64,000 nucleotides of DNA from Trichodelitschia bisporula. Taxonomy: Eukaryota > Ascomycota > Dothideomycetes > Phaeotrichales > Phaeotrichaceae. Below, one piece after another: positions 10,084 to 21,653 of the stretch. Numbering within the stretch: position 1 is the stretch's first letter; each line of letters begins with the position of its first letter. The position numbers and the translations under genes are program-made. The stretch is from the NCBI GenBank assembly GCA_010356995.1, contig ML996692.1:1189933-1253932 (forward strand). Direction: 5' to 3'. Below the pieces are notes generated by a model, which saw only the letters and a list, made by a program, of their open reading frames with translations, searched no databases and was not told the DNA's origin.

Positions 10084-11385
10084 ATGCCGCTCACCATCAC
10101 TTCCCGCACCGAGTACCGCCAGATCTTCACCTCGGTCTTCCGGAGCCTGCTACGTGAAGCCAGCTATCTCCCAGACTCAGTAGCACGGAACGAGACCAGA
10201 AACCTGATAGTCAAGCGCTTCCGCAAGCACAGCGGCCGCGACAAGCTACGCCTCTACAATGCCTTCCACTCGTCCCCCTACACCGAATCCTCCCGGACGG
10301 CCCTCGATGAGCACGTCCGGAAGTGCTACAAGAGCCTGCGTGTACTACAGCGCGCCAACGCCGGCGAGCGGCGGTCCCTGCTGAAGATTCTGTACCGCGC
10401 CTACGGGCGCATCGGGCCCCGCAGCCGCGCCCTCATGACTCCCCTCCTCCAACCCGACGACGCGCCCGCAAACTCCTCCACCCTCGAAGCCGCCCTCGCT
10501 GCTCTGCGCGTCTCAGACAAAGTCCCAGACACCAGCATATCCGCCGCCGTCTACTCGCAGGTCCCATCCACCCACCCCAACAACCTCGAATTCGACATCT
10601 CGCCGCGCTACGCCCGGCTCAAGGCCCTAGCCGACTGGCACGTCAACAACCCCCCACCAGACCTGGTCCGCGGCAAAGTGCGAAGAACCGAAGTCCTCAT
10701 CCCCGCGACGAACAACTGGTCGCGCCCCACACCGCGCTGCCGCGTGCGTAACATCGTGCACGCCAAATTCACCGACCTGCTGAACCGGCTCCTCCCTCCG
10801 CTGCCGGAGCACGAGGTCCAGCGGCTGCGCGGGCTGGTCGAAGGGACGATTCCCTGGGAAGGAGTACCCGAGCTACGCGCACGGCCCGGCGGCGGTAAGC
10901 CCGCGAGCCTGACGAACTACGACGTCGAGAAGCTGCTCACCGTCGGCGTCGGCACGCAGTACCTCGATACACTTCTCCGCGCAAATCAACTCCCAACGAC
11001 AGGCACCAAGGAGGAAAAACTCCTCGCCCTGACCGGCGGCAGCAACAGCAGGGGCTACTTCCGCATGCCAGACCTGTGGCTCGCGAACCCCGAGGCCGTC
11101 CAGCGAGGGATGGAGGACGTGCTGATGGACGAGCTGGGGATTATCCGGATCCAGAAGAAGGTACCGGGCATTACGCGTGGACATGTCATCACATCCCGGT
11201 TCATGCGTCGCCTGTGGGCTATGATACTTAGCCAATCGCCCTTGCTGTCGTGGGACGCGAAGGCGGGCCGCTGGCGTGTGACTGTGGGCTCACAGTTGGG
11301 CTCCTCGCAGCGGAATAAGCGGCCTGCGCCGGCGGTGCTTGCCCCCTTGTTCCAGGGGCCTGAGAAAGCGGCGGCGACGACGTGA
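10084..11385 (+). CDS. LYR-motif (complex 1 LYR-like) protein with long C-terminal extension
   Basis: A single exon of 433 aa. The ATG at 10084 (MPLTIT) is chosen because the LYR-like helix begins directly after it; the in-frame sequence upstream is not conserved in type. Residues about 8-95 show the pattern of the LYR superfamily: Tyr-Arg and a Phe-Arg-Ser-Leu-Leu-Arg-Glu-Ala helix, then Arg-rich helices (RNLIVKRFRKH, HVRKCYKSLRVLQRANAG). LYR proteins bind the mitochondrial acyl carrier protein and help assemble Fe-S or respiratory complexes. The remaining ~330 residues contain conserved-looking segments (RRTEVLIPATNNWSRPTPR; WRVTVGS near the end), much longer than the usual 80-150 aa LYR proteins. 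The mitochondrial role is inferred from the family. Confidence 0.6.
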   Translation: MPLTITSRTEYRQIFTSVFRSLLREASYLPDSVARNETRNLIVKRFRKHSGRDKLRLYNAFHSSPYTESSRTALDEHVRKCYKSLRVLQRANAGERRSLLKILYRAYGRIGPRSRALMTPLLQPDDAPANSSTLEAALAALRVSDKVPDTSISAAVYSQVPSTHPNNLEFDISPRYARLKALADWHVNNPPPDLVRGKVRRTEVLIPATNNWSRPTPRCRVRNIVHAKFTDLLNRLLPPLPEHEVQRLRGLVEGTIPWEGVPELRARPGGGKPASLTNYDVEKLLTVGVGTQYLDTLLRANQLPTTGTKEEKLLALTGGSNSRGYFRMPDLWLANPEAVQRGMEDVLMDELGIIRIQKKVPGITRGHVITSRFMRRLWAMILSQSPLLSWDAKAGRWRVTVGSQLGSSQRNKRPAPAVLAPLFQGPEKAAATT

Positions 11386-12443
11386 GGCGACGCGTATGTA
11401 GCGATATGTTCATGGAGTGATGGTGCTGCTGATGATGTCATTTCGAGCAAGTCACGTATCCAGGCCGCGTGGAATCTTGGCGTGTCGTCGTTGCTCTAGT
11501 GCTGCTATCAGTCTCATCCATCGATTTCACTGTCGTTAAACGCCTTCCATGATATTGACCTGATCCAGCTACACACCTTCTTCCTGGGGACTGCCACCGA
11601 CTCTTCACCACTGGACCCTGCGGAACATCATGGAAACATAGGCTTGCCACATGCAAAAGGCAACCGGACTGAAGTGAAGAGTTGATAAAAGACGAGAAGA
11701 AGACGAGAGTCAAGACGTGCTCGAGACTGGATATACGATGCCAAGTATCCTCCTATGGTCCTTCCTCCCATCATGCGCACATTACATCATTTTCCTCCTG
11801 TTCCTGTCTAACATAACAGTGCTCCTGCCTCATGTCTACATCAGAGCGCAGCCACACGCCCATAAAAGCGTGGAGCCATTAGTAGAGAGCTCAAGACTCA
11901 TCATCTCACTCAGATACGCTTCTACTGGATCACCACCCCATGACTCGGCAGTCCCGTCTCCGGAACCTCTCAATATGCAGCTGAAGCCGAAGGAAGCGAA
12001 GCCGACGGCAGTCAACCCCGATCAGGGAGCAAAAAACCAATCACGGCCACCTCGGACTGCGGTTGATTAGAGCAAGTCCATTGAGTACGATGCCAGACAC
12101 CACCAAAGTATAAATCAAGAGGCAACTTATTTGCTGCTACTAGCGGTTAGAACTAGGCGGTCTGATTTCAGCTAATTCATCGCAGCACCTCATCGGTGGT
12201 GCTCAACATCGTTAGCTGTTGCTTCAAGTCCAACCCCAACGTGGAGTACATGGTCATTGAACGCGTACTGGACGGACGCCCTTCGTTCGTAATATTCCGA
12301 ACGCCAGATCAGTCCTACTCCCACATCCCTCGCACTTCGTTCCCAAAATCATCATCCCCATACTTTTCATCCCAAATCCAAACCCCCCAAACGCCCAAAC
12401 TCCAACCCCACCCATCTACCCAAACGCCAAAACCCACAACCCC
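11386..12443. other. Intergenic DNA, no supported gene
   Basis: Short open frames (for example 11717-12070 plus) show no domain, signal or splice partner. This is the shared 3' side of two convergent genes. Confidence 0.4.
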
Positions 12444-13765
12444 CTACCCCTTCCGTAACCAAATCTCATCCTCCCTCTTGTCCCCCCTCGGCTCCTCCTC
12501 CAACTCCGCAAACTCCATTGCATCAAAAGAGTTCGGCCCCACCGCCCTCCCGCCTCTCAGCGACTTCAAGGACCGCAGCGACTCCCTCACCGACCGCCCC
12601 GCCCCACTCCCGACTCGCGACTGCGGCGGCGCCGTAATGCCCGGCGGTCGCACCTGCTCCCCTCCGGCCTCGACATCTGCCGGCTTTCCCGCACTCGCCG
12701 ATCGGCTCCCCGTGCCGAACCACATGCTCACCCTGCTCTTCCCGAATACATCCCCCAGCATGCGGGGCGCGCGCTTGAGAACGATGTGGTGCATGGCCGG
12801 CAGGCACGCACTGACAACACCAAACCCCAGCTCCACCAGCGCGCCGTACATGAACCCAATACTCGTCCATAAGCGATCATAGGAGTTAAACACACGGTAC
12901 ACATATGCCGTCTTCAGCACCGCACCCACGCAGGCAAACGCGCCGAACAGGAAAACGGAAGATACGCCGACGCGGGTGCCGAGCGGGAGACGCAGGCGCA
13001 AGACGGTGTGAATGGGCAGGACCAGGAGCCAGATGTCCATCAGAAGGTAGACGATGCTCATGAAGAAGATGGAGAGCGCAAGGTTGTACCGCGGGACCGC
13101 GCCGTCGAGACGTGCTTGCAGGTCCCATCCGCCCCGGATGGGGCGCCAGCCGAAAACGAAGGTGAATACCTGGACGATGAATTGGAGGGTAAGGGCCACA
13201 GAGGTGATATGCAGGAAGACGCGGGTTCGCGGTGCCGCGACACCAATGAGCCGGTAGTAAAAGGCGATGATGCTCGCGCGGACGAGGCACACGGCACTGA
13301 AGTAGGCGATCACGCCCACGAACTCAAGCTGTGCGTCTCATTAGCCCCTTCCTCCTCTCAAATTCAACGAACCCCTCTTACCTCCTGTGTCTTAAGCACG
13401 CGCTTCCAACTCGCATCATACACATGCAACCCACACCCGCCCAGCCTCCCCAGCAAAACCATCGTCGCAATCAACCACAACGTAGCCAGCTGCCCGGGAA
13501 TAATAAGCCAGTCATCCAGCCCGAAGACCAGCTTCTTGACCCTGCCGCGGATCCACAGCCGTGCGAGCACGAATCCCGTCGTCAGCACCGCGGTGACATA
13601 TGCCAGGGCCTCGAAGCGCGGGAACGTGTTTGGCGGGACATACTCCGGGTTGAGCAGCCGTGGCGGTATGAAGGTGGGGTCGAAGTCGGGATACCGGGCG
13701 GCGTAGGCGAGCGCTTTGGCCAGTTCGGAGGGCGGGAGTTCAAAGATTGTGCCATCGTAGGACAT
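12444..13765 (-). CDS. Seven-helix integral membrane protein, fungal rhodopsin-fold (Pth11-like) family
   Basis: Exons 13765-13382 and 13328-12444 give 422 aa. The 53-nt intron has donor GTAAGA, branch GCTAATG and acceptor CACAG. The segments LARLWIR, FGLDDWLIIPG and a long run of hydrophobic helices are the hallmark of the fungal rhodopsin-domain family, in which a GxDDW motif follows helix 2. A further RASIIAFYYRLIG helix and LLPIHTVLRLRLPLGTRVGV-type loop fit helices 3-6. The C-tail from about 330 is Ser/Gly-rich and acidic, probably cytoplasmic. These proteins sit in the plasma membrane; some act as Pth11-like GPCRs, but the ligand and role are unknown. A second member lies at 21654-23101. 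Confidence 0.75.
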
Positions 13766-15337
13766 GATGCCGGTGTCGAGGCGTAGGCAAGGCCGTGAGG
13801 AATCCTGTTCACGTCGTCGGAGGGGAAGCCGAATATCAAAACCAGCAAGCAGCGAGCGCGCTCCACACGCGTCGGAGCCTCGACGCCGTTATAAGTGACC
13901 GAGTCTTGCTCCCTCCACCGTTCAGTGTGCCCCAAACCCGCCTCTGCCGCACCAAGGGCCAATTATTCCTCATCCCAAGCAAGCCTTGCTAGGATACGCC
14001 CGCGGAGCAAACCCCGTCAACGCACCACCACCGTCATGCAGGATTGGCACCAATACCCGGGTCACGGGCATCTCGTCCACTTCTCACGCCCCCGCATTTC
14101 CGCATTCTAGCGCATTCGGCATCGCCGCCGCAGAATCGAAGGATCGCGCCTGAGTCGCGCCGGGAGGCCTCGCGGACAGCCTTGCTATGGGACTTGCAGG
14201 CCACAGGACCTATCGGCAGACGGTAGACGCGGGCTAGCGGGCGCCGCGATTTGGCGCCAATGGGCCGAGACGCCACTAGAGCCGCGCACCGACCGAAGGC
14301 GGGGCTGGTAGGGGTTGGCGTGTGATACGCCTTGTAGGGATGTGATATATGTGGAAGGGGTTATGGTGAGGTGTTTCGGTGTCTGTGCCGAAACTGTAGT
14401 TCTAGGCGGTGGGTGAGTCGTGGTGGTGCCGAAATGAGCGGGGTTGAGACTGGATGGTGTCGTGATACAGTGACGGGTGGCAGACAGTTGACGCCTGCGT
14501 TGAAGCTGAAGTCGGCTTCGGCCACTAAATCTGACGAAACAGGCTGCCTGACTAGGTAAGGTTGTTGCTTCCACGACGTACCGTAGTAGCGTGATAATTC
14601 GTCAGTCCCCGCTTTCGCGCAGCGAAGCCGACCTCAACCCTTGAGCTGAAATCCACCTCTGCGAACCACTCGCTCTCGCATGCCGCCTCGAAAACTCCAT
14701 GACTTCAAGTCGAAAATATAGCGTCTGAGCTGCGATAACAGGTGCACCCCAACCGGCTGCCGGGTCATGGGCGGCGCTAAGTGCGTCAGTATAGTACGCC
14801 GCGCCGAGGAGGCCGACATCGTTCACCGGAATCCAAGCAAAGCGATACCGAAGACACGTCTTGCAATATCAAGCCGTCTTCTTGGGCCAGCTTTAAATAG
14901 CATCCGTTCGTAAAGGTAGAGATTTCACCTAATCATCCAGGTTGGAGGTTCCTTGTGATGAGAGCATGGCGGAAAACCCGTACGGATGTACAAAGGCAAC
15001 GAGTGCGGGGTGAAGGGTTGCGAGAGACAAAGAACAGAAGAGAAAAGAGGGTGGCGGGGTAAAGTCGTACCTGAGCCTGCTGGCGTGGCGATCATCAAAA
15101 GGCACGAAGATAGCACGGTAATCGCTTCATCTCGGGATGAAACTTGGCATCACATATGGCGCTTCATCGGGCGTGACAGGATCGCGTCCAAACGCCGCTC
15201 CACAAATTCGGTCTTGGCAAGGCTGGATACGGGGTTAGCCCCGCCAATCAGCCTAGCGCACCGGATCACCACAAACAACTAAGTCGGTTAAAGATTATCA
15301 AACCCATGAAACCCACGCTCAACTACCAGTACACGCT
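13766..15337. other. Intergenic DNA, no supported gene
   Basis: About 1.57 kb without a recognisable coding segment on either strand. Small frames (14185-14574 minus, 14986-15282 plus) carry no motif. No tRNA-like A/B box pair was noticed. Confidence 0.4.
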
Positions 15338-17274
15338 CTAGATAACAATCTCAGCCGGAAGTTCAATCTGCAGCACATCCGCGCCCGCCAAAAGCTCGCG
15401 CTTGGTCGGCATCTTGCCCCTGCGCATCAACTCCGCCGACTGCACCATAACCGGATCCTTGCCCATGGTCGCAACGGCGACAACTTCATCGCCCTGCGTG
15501 TAATAGGCGGCAAACGCCGGCTTCTCCGTGTCGCCTTGGATGACCACATCGTCGTATCCCCCAACTGTGTTTCCGCAGTACCGCAGCTGCTGTCCCAGCG
15601 CAGACCAGAACACAGGAATGAACGGCTTGGGCTTGGATCCCGGGTTGTTGATGACGTGTGCGACGCTGCGGCCCGAGTTCTGCGCAACATTCCAGTGCTC
15701 GATGCGGATTGGGTTGCCCTTGCCGCCCGGGCCGTGGTATGGGTACGTCGCGATGTCGCCGATGGCGTACACGTCTTTCAGGCCCTTGACTTCGTATGCC
15801 TCGTTCGTCAACAGAGACTGGTCTTTCAGGAGATCGACTTTGGAGTTGCCCTGCAGATATGACGTCTGAGGAGAGATACCGACGCCTTCGATGACGACGT
15901 CGGCTTCGAGGACAGTGCCGTCCTTGAGGTGCACGGCGCCGACCTTGGAGGAATCGTTGGAGGAGGGCGAGGCGTGCGACACTGAAGCATTGAGGTAGAA
16001 CTTGACGCCAGTTTTTTCGAGAAGACCGCGGAAGATGCGGCCGATTTTGGTGCCCATGACGCGCTCCATGGGTTCGGACTCCATGCCGATGACGGACTGG
16101 GGTGTAAGTTTACGTTCCTAATTCGGTGGTGGACTTACGACGTCATTGCCTTTGCCTTGCAGGCAGTTGGCAACCTCCATGCCGATGAACGAACTACCGA
16201 CGACGACAACCTTCTTGCCATTCTCACCAATTGCGCCCATGATTGATTTAGCGTGCGGCAGGGTACGCAGTACAAACACATTCTCGAGGTCACCCTTCAG
16301 GCCGTCGAGCGGCAGCCAGCGCGGCGAGCCGCCCGTAGCAAGGATCAGCTTGGTGTAGTCGAAAGTCTCACCAGACTCGGTCTGTAGCTTCTTCGCTGCA
16401 AAGTCGATCGACGTGACCTTATCCTCCACCAGGTCGATATCTGCTTCCTTGTAGAATTCCTCCGGGCGCCAGGCCAGCTTCTCAATGTCCGTGAGAAGAG
16501 CCTTGGACAACTTGGTGCGGTCAATGGGCCGGTAGCCTTCCGACGTGATGACGGTGATGTCGCCAGTGAACCCACCGCCGCGGAGCGCTTCCATGGCACC
16601 GAGGCCACCACTCCCACTGTGCCGTGTCAGTTCCGTAGCAGTAAAAACCGACCTGCTTACCCTCCCACAATAACCACCTTTTCCGGCCCCTTGGCCGCAC
16701 ATTTGAGATTCAACTTGCGCTTGTTCTGCTTGATGACAGCCTCATCGCCGCGGATGTACACCGCACCATCCTTCTCAAACACTTCGTACTTGGACAATGG
16801 ATCCAAGGCCGGCGCGTCCTCCACGTCACCCGTCGCAATGTTGAAGCAAGCTGCTCACATCAGCGGCTGTTTGCGCACATCGGCACCCCACGTACCTCCG
16901 TGCCAAGGGCAAGTGATCCGCCCCGCGCTGTTGACGACACCATTCTTCAGCGGCGCGCCGTAGTGGGTGCAATTGGCGCTCATGGCGTGGACTTGGTCGT
17001 TGACCTTGACGAGCAGCACCTTGCCCTTTTCGAGCCCCTCAAGCTCATACTGCTCCTTGTGCCCGTTCTTGAAGTCGAGCGAGCTAAGGTCCTTGACGCG
17101 GTATTCTTGGACCATGTTTGCGATACGGGAGGTGGAGAATCTAAGTGCGAAGTTGAGCGTAGGATATGTGCAAGGAGTGAGAAACTGTCGGCGCAGCGGA
17201 CGGAGGGTTGCCGTAGATGTTGTAGTGCGCAAGAAGGTTGGGGAGAGGGGGATGAGGGGAGGCATGCGGGGCAT
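15338..17274 (-). CDS. Rieske [2Fe-2S] and FAD/NAD(P) oxidoreductase, AIFM3 type, mitochondrial
   Basis: Four exons, 17274-16896, 16850-16661, 16616-16139 and 16096-15338, give 601 aa; every junction has GT-AG and keeps the frame. The N-terminus (about 1-53, Arg/Ser/Thr-rich, ending RFSTSRIAN) looks like a mitochondrial presequence. A Rieske domain follows with cluster ligands C102-T-H104 and C122-P-W-H125; exon 1 ends inside CPWHG-A. Next comes a pyridine nucleotide-disulphide reductase-type flavoprotein with VVIVGGGSGGLG (FAD), ILATGGSPRWLP, VVVVGSSFIGMEVANCL (NAD(P)H) and YAIGDIATYP near the FAD. This order is that of AIFM3/Nfrl and the bacterial ferredoxin-reductase relatives. In animals AIFM3 is mitochondrial and can provoke apoptosis; the fungal role is not established. 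An in-frame ATG at residue 54 could yield a cytosolic form. Confidence 0.85.
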
Positions 17275-17500
17275 ATGTCAGCTTAGAGGCCATCCCCGGC
17301 AGAGCTTCTAATGAGCCGCTTTTGATTGATTCGCTGCGCAGCCTGGCGTCATCGTGACCAGGGTGCCTTGCCGGTTCCCGTTGGCAAGTGGAGCTTATGT
17401 AATCATCATCAATGTCACTCCGGGATTATCACCGACCTCACCTGCTCAGCATTGGGATATCTTATCACGAGCGGCTGCAGTCAGATCTTTATTCTTCTAC

Positions 17501-19372
17501 TTATTGGTCTTTTCGAACATATTTCACCGGCCCCACATACACATGCCGACCCTTGAAGTAGTAGTAGATAAGCGAAAACAACATAACAGCGCCATACATG
17601 ATGATGCTCCAGTTCATGACTGACGGGGGCGGGTTTGGTTCCGGTGGGAAGAAGCACATGACGAACACGAGAAGCAGGAACAGCACCGAGAACGCGTTGA
17701 TGGCCATTCCGTACTGTCCGAGGCTGAAGCGTCGCTTGAGTAGAGGCTCGCCGCGCCATCGCTTCAGCGTCACGCAGGAGATGGAGACCATGTAGGACGA
17801 TACTAGTGCGCAGACTCCCAGGGATGTTATGGTGTTGTAGGCGATCGTTGACCCTATGTTTATGAGCGACAGCGCTGAAACGAATACCAGGGTTAGGATC
17901 ACGGCGTTCAGTGGAATATCCCACCCCGGCGGCACCTGGGCTGTCAGCAAAAGATGTAAAACTCGAAGCTAACTTACGTATGCAAAGACTTTGGCAAACG
18001 GTATTCCGTTGTCTCGGGCGAACGCAAACAACTGACGCGAAGCCGTGGCAATGTTGGTGATGCAGCAAAATACCGACAGCGTGATGAGAACCGATGTCAT
18101 GACGGTAGCGCCACCAATCGACTGCGTGCCATCGGCAAACACCTGCACGAAAGGGTACAAGGCCCCAGCGGGCGAGGCACGGACTGCGTCTACATCACCA
18201 AGGCAAAAGCAGAAGGTGATGAGCATCAGAAAGCCAAGGATCCCGTTGAACACCGCGGTCGCCATCATCGCTCTCGGCAACGTGTACGATGCGTCCTGCA
18301 GTTCCTACACCGTGTCAGCTCGGCCAGAAATCCTCGGAGCGTCCTACCTCCGACATATGCGTCGCTGCATCGGAACCGATAAGGGCCACCGTTGGCGTTA
18401 GAATGCCGACAAGGCACGAGAGTCCCTGGTTTCCCCACCCGTTATCCATGAAGCTCGTAAACACCTCTTCGGCAGGGGTCCGGGGAGCTAAGATCCACAA
18501 CGGAATCATGACGGCGAAGAAACCGATGACGTGCAGGATTAGCACTGTTCCCTCGACTAGCGGCAACTTGCGGGCAAGGAAGGTGTTGAAGATGCCACAG
18601 ATTATCGTCAGGCAGATGACCATGAGCGAGCCGTGCCATGGTTTCATATGGTACGTCGTGGGGTAGTTGAGTACGATCAGTGCTTGAATTTCGGTGCCGG
18701 CAAGAAAGGCACTCGATGCGGCGCCAGTCTGCCAGCCGAGTGCCGACAGCCAGCCGACCATGTAGCTGAGGAACTTCTGATACTCCTTTGGACTGAATTC
18801 GCTGACCCAGTGGTACTGTCCGCCAGCTGTAGGTGCCCTGTCGCCTATTAGTTACTGATATCAGGAGAAAAGGGAACATACATGGAGGCCATTTCCGCCA
18901 TGGACGCTATCACGGCGGAGAATCCGATAAAGGTACCGATGTAGACATAGATCATCCCCGCAGTGCCGCCGTTATTGATACCATTCACTGCACTCCTGCA
19001 GATATCGGATGTCAGCTCCACCCCTGCATTCGGGAAGCATACTTACCCCAGCTGTGTTTCCCACGTCGACAACAGAATCATGGAAAAGCCAAAGATGGAC
19101 AAGAACCCGAAGTTTCTCTACACGAAACGTCAATTCCGAAATTCTGGCAATGGCATTGCGCATACCCTCAGCTTCTGCGTCTTGCCCATGCGGTACATGT
19201 CCATCCGATCGGCAGCGGTGCCGAAGCGCTCGGAATAAGCCTTGACATCATCGCCCGGCGTACTCATGCCGAAACGCTCGGAGTAAGCCTGAATGTCGTC
19301 GCCCGCGGCGGACCCCGCGTCAGCGCCGGTGACGTGTGTTGTCGTCTCCATTGCGCTTGCATTGGGGGCCAT
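17501..19372 (-). CDS. APC-superfamily amino-acid/GABA/choline-type permease
   Basis: Six exons, 19372-19166, 19117-19047, 18995-18882, 18837-18348, 18304-17978 and 17935-17501, give 547 aa. All five introns have GT-AG ends and correct phase. The cytosolic N-terminus carries a tandem repeat of the form DD-x-x-AYSERFG (residues ~25-50). About 12 membrane helices follow, with family blocks KLRRNFGFLSIFGF, GFSAVIASMAEMAS, APTAGGQYHWVSEF and a DAATHMSEEL loop. Members import amino acids, GABA or choline across the plasma membrane; substrate cannot be fixed from sequence. A 35-nt G run (C on the coding strand) lies 28-62 nt upstream of the start codon. Its 3' end is 226 bp from the AIFM3-like gene, which reads in the same direction. 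Confidence 0.85.
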
Positions 19373-19398
19373 GCGCCGGCAGTCTGGTGTCGATGAGG

Positions 19399-19399
<1 letters not shown>

Positions 19400-19434
<35 letters not shown>
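19400..19434. repeat. Homopolymer G35 tract (C35 on the sense strand of the permease leader)
   Basis: An uninterrupted run of 35 G lies just upstream of the permease ATG at 19372, probably in its 5' leader or promoter. Exact length is unreliable in any assembly. It is one of several sense-strand poly-C tracts near gene starts in this window. Confidence 0.8.
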
Positions 19435-19435
<1 letters not shown>

Positions 19436-20664
19436 TGTGGGCGCAAGGCGAAGTGTCGAGCAACGTTTAATAGCCGCAGCAGCAGACAGCAAACATCAAA
19501 GATTGTGTGCAGTGTGTAACGAGCGTCCGTCTCCCCGCCAGCCCAGGCGACAAAGGGGGTTGTCCTCTTAAGCGTTCGTCCGCTACGAGAGCCCCACGTC
19601 GACCGATGAGGAGCAAGAGGCAAGGGGAATGGACATTATCCCACACCTCCCCCTCCACCCCCCTTCGCCTTCCCCACCACCTTTTCCCCCCAGGGCCCTG
19701 GTTTGGCCGTTTGTGACGGCCGCACAGGCGAGTGACAGGTCAGAAGGAAGCGGCGCCGGCCAACACGTCGAGTGCGAATGCCATGCGAGCCCACCCGGGG
19801 TATTGGCGGCGTACAAAAAATGGCCCAGCGAAAAGCAGCCAAACGCCCACAAGAGACGAGGGGCTTAATATGTCGTGGAACGTCGCATCTGCATTTTGCA
19901 CCTCGCTGACGAATGATATACGTCCTCCGCTATGCACCGGCCGTCCTCAAACCCCTCCACAAACCAGGAAATCGCCCATATCAGCTCTGATCCTTCAGAA
20001 AACTATAATTCAGCTTTGCAAGTTCAAGCCGCCTGCTATTGTGATATCTCTAGATAGTAAAGTTCAGCCTGGGCATCTGCTTTCAGCGTCCCCACATCCC
20101 TCCCCCCCCCCAGCAAATCGAACGCCCCGATCTCGTGCCACCGCACCTACTGTGGCACAAACCGCCGCACCCTTGGTAAATTACCCCCCAGCACCAAGCC
20201 GCCCCATCCCCCAGCCGTGCAACCGCCCTTCCCCGACGCCGCATGCCTCGCTGCATCGCCGAAGGCCACCCACAGGACCGGCGGGCCCTCGCACACCCAC
20301 CCAGCCCAGAAGCCCACAGGACGCTCCTCGCCAACCGGCCTGCGCATCCCTTGCCCGCCTCGCCAAACAGCCGAAGAGCAAATACATATGTATGTAGGCG
20401 CAATGCGGCCTTAAGCCGATACTCGGGATGTGGCATGCATGCGTTCCCTCGCTCCCTGCCCCCAACACGGCCAGTGCTCACCCACTTGCGCCGCATGTTG
20501 GCGGTGTAACGCGCCCGCCAAGCTCACAACGAAGAAAGCGCAACGGAAAATGTGACATTTGACAACGTAGTAAACCGCGCAAGCCCCACCGCACCCACCG
20601 CGGCCGCGCCGTTGCAAAGCTGAACCCCACACCACAAACAAACCCCACCCTCCCGCCATCAGCC
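19435..20664. other. Divergent intergenic region without a supported gene
   Basis: About 1.2 kb between the permease and the GNAT gene, C-rich on the plus strand in its right half. A 221-codon plus-strand frame (19732-20397) is Pro/Ser/Thr-rich low complexity without motif, so I do not call it. Confidence 0.4.
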
Positions 20665-21409
20665 ATGCCCATCCGCCCCGCCACCGCCCCCGACCTCCCC
20701 GCCCTCGCCGCAATCCTAACCCGCGCCTTCTGGGACGAAGACGCAACAGGCCGCTTCCTGCACCCGCACCGCGCAGCCTATCCCGCCGACGTGCACACCT
20801 ACTGGGAGCGCCGCCTGCGCCCCGCGTGCTACGATTGGCAAACGGACATTCTGCTCTGCACCGCGGCGTCGGAGGAATCCACGGATGCGAAAGCGTCCGA
20901 GCGCCCCGTCGGCGTCGCGGTGTGGACGCGCCGCGGCCGCACCGGGCAAGTCCTCGGGCCGGCCGATCCACGTGAGTGCCCAGGCCGATCCTGCCGGATC
21001 GGCAGCTGACGAAGTAGGCCGGGCGTTGAAGCCGCTGGTTCGTGCGCTGCTTGCAGTTGTGGAATGGGTGTGGCCGAATCGGGCGGCGGATCCGGCGGCG
21101 GTGCGGGCGTTTAAGAGTGCGGCCCCGTGGTTCGAACGGGCGTTTGAGGGCCGGGAGGAGTGTTGGGAGTTGGACACTTTGGGGGTTGAGCCAGGATTCC
21201 AGGGACGGGGGGTGGGGAGGAGTCTGGTTGAATGGGGGTTTGAGAGGGCAAAGATGGAGGGGGTGCCGGTGGGGGTTGTGTGTGCGGACGGGACGGAGGG
21301 GTTCTATCGCGCTTGTGGATTTGTGGTCGAGGGTGGATGCGTAACGGAGGGGGTGGGGAATCCGCTTGCTGGTGTTAGGGGAGGGAGCGTGCTGTTTTGC
21401 GATCCGTGA
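20665..21409 (+). CDS. GNAT-family N-acetyltransferase
   Basis: Two exons, 20665-20971 and 21018-21409, give 232 aa. The 46-nt intron has donor GTGAGT, branch GCTGACG and acceptor GTAG. The N-terminus IRPATAPDLPALAAILTRAF is the standard first strand and helix of GNAT enzymes. Acetyl-CoA binding motif A is LGVEPGFQGRGVGRSLVEWG, with the Q/RxxGxG/A signature. The late block TEGFYRACGFVVEGG is motif B. The substrate is unknown; the length and internal insertion suit the fungal group of small-molecule or protein acetyltransferases. It converges with the seven-helix gene ending at 21654. Confidence 0.8.
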
Positions 21410-21653
21410 AATGGGCGGCGGTGGGTGGAGTGTGTCTCTGATGGTGGAGGGTATCTCTGATATCGCGCGCGCGATGTAACTCTTCAGTCAACCGTCCAAC
21501 CGGCAACCAAAAACGGGTCAATATGTCGTACGAGCTGCGTCCATCCAAAATCGTCGTGACAAGTCGACAAATCAATCTGATTGCAACTCCGCAGATCTCG
21601 CTTCGCCATGCGGCGAAAATGCAGGCCCTATTGCCGGCGTGCAGCACCCGCAT

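Noticed and set aside
19732-20397. 221-codon Pro/Ser/Thr-rich plus-strand frame
   Set aside because: Composition mirrors C-rich DNA; no repeats, domain or plausible start.
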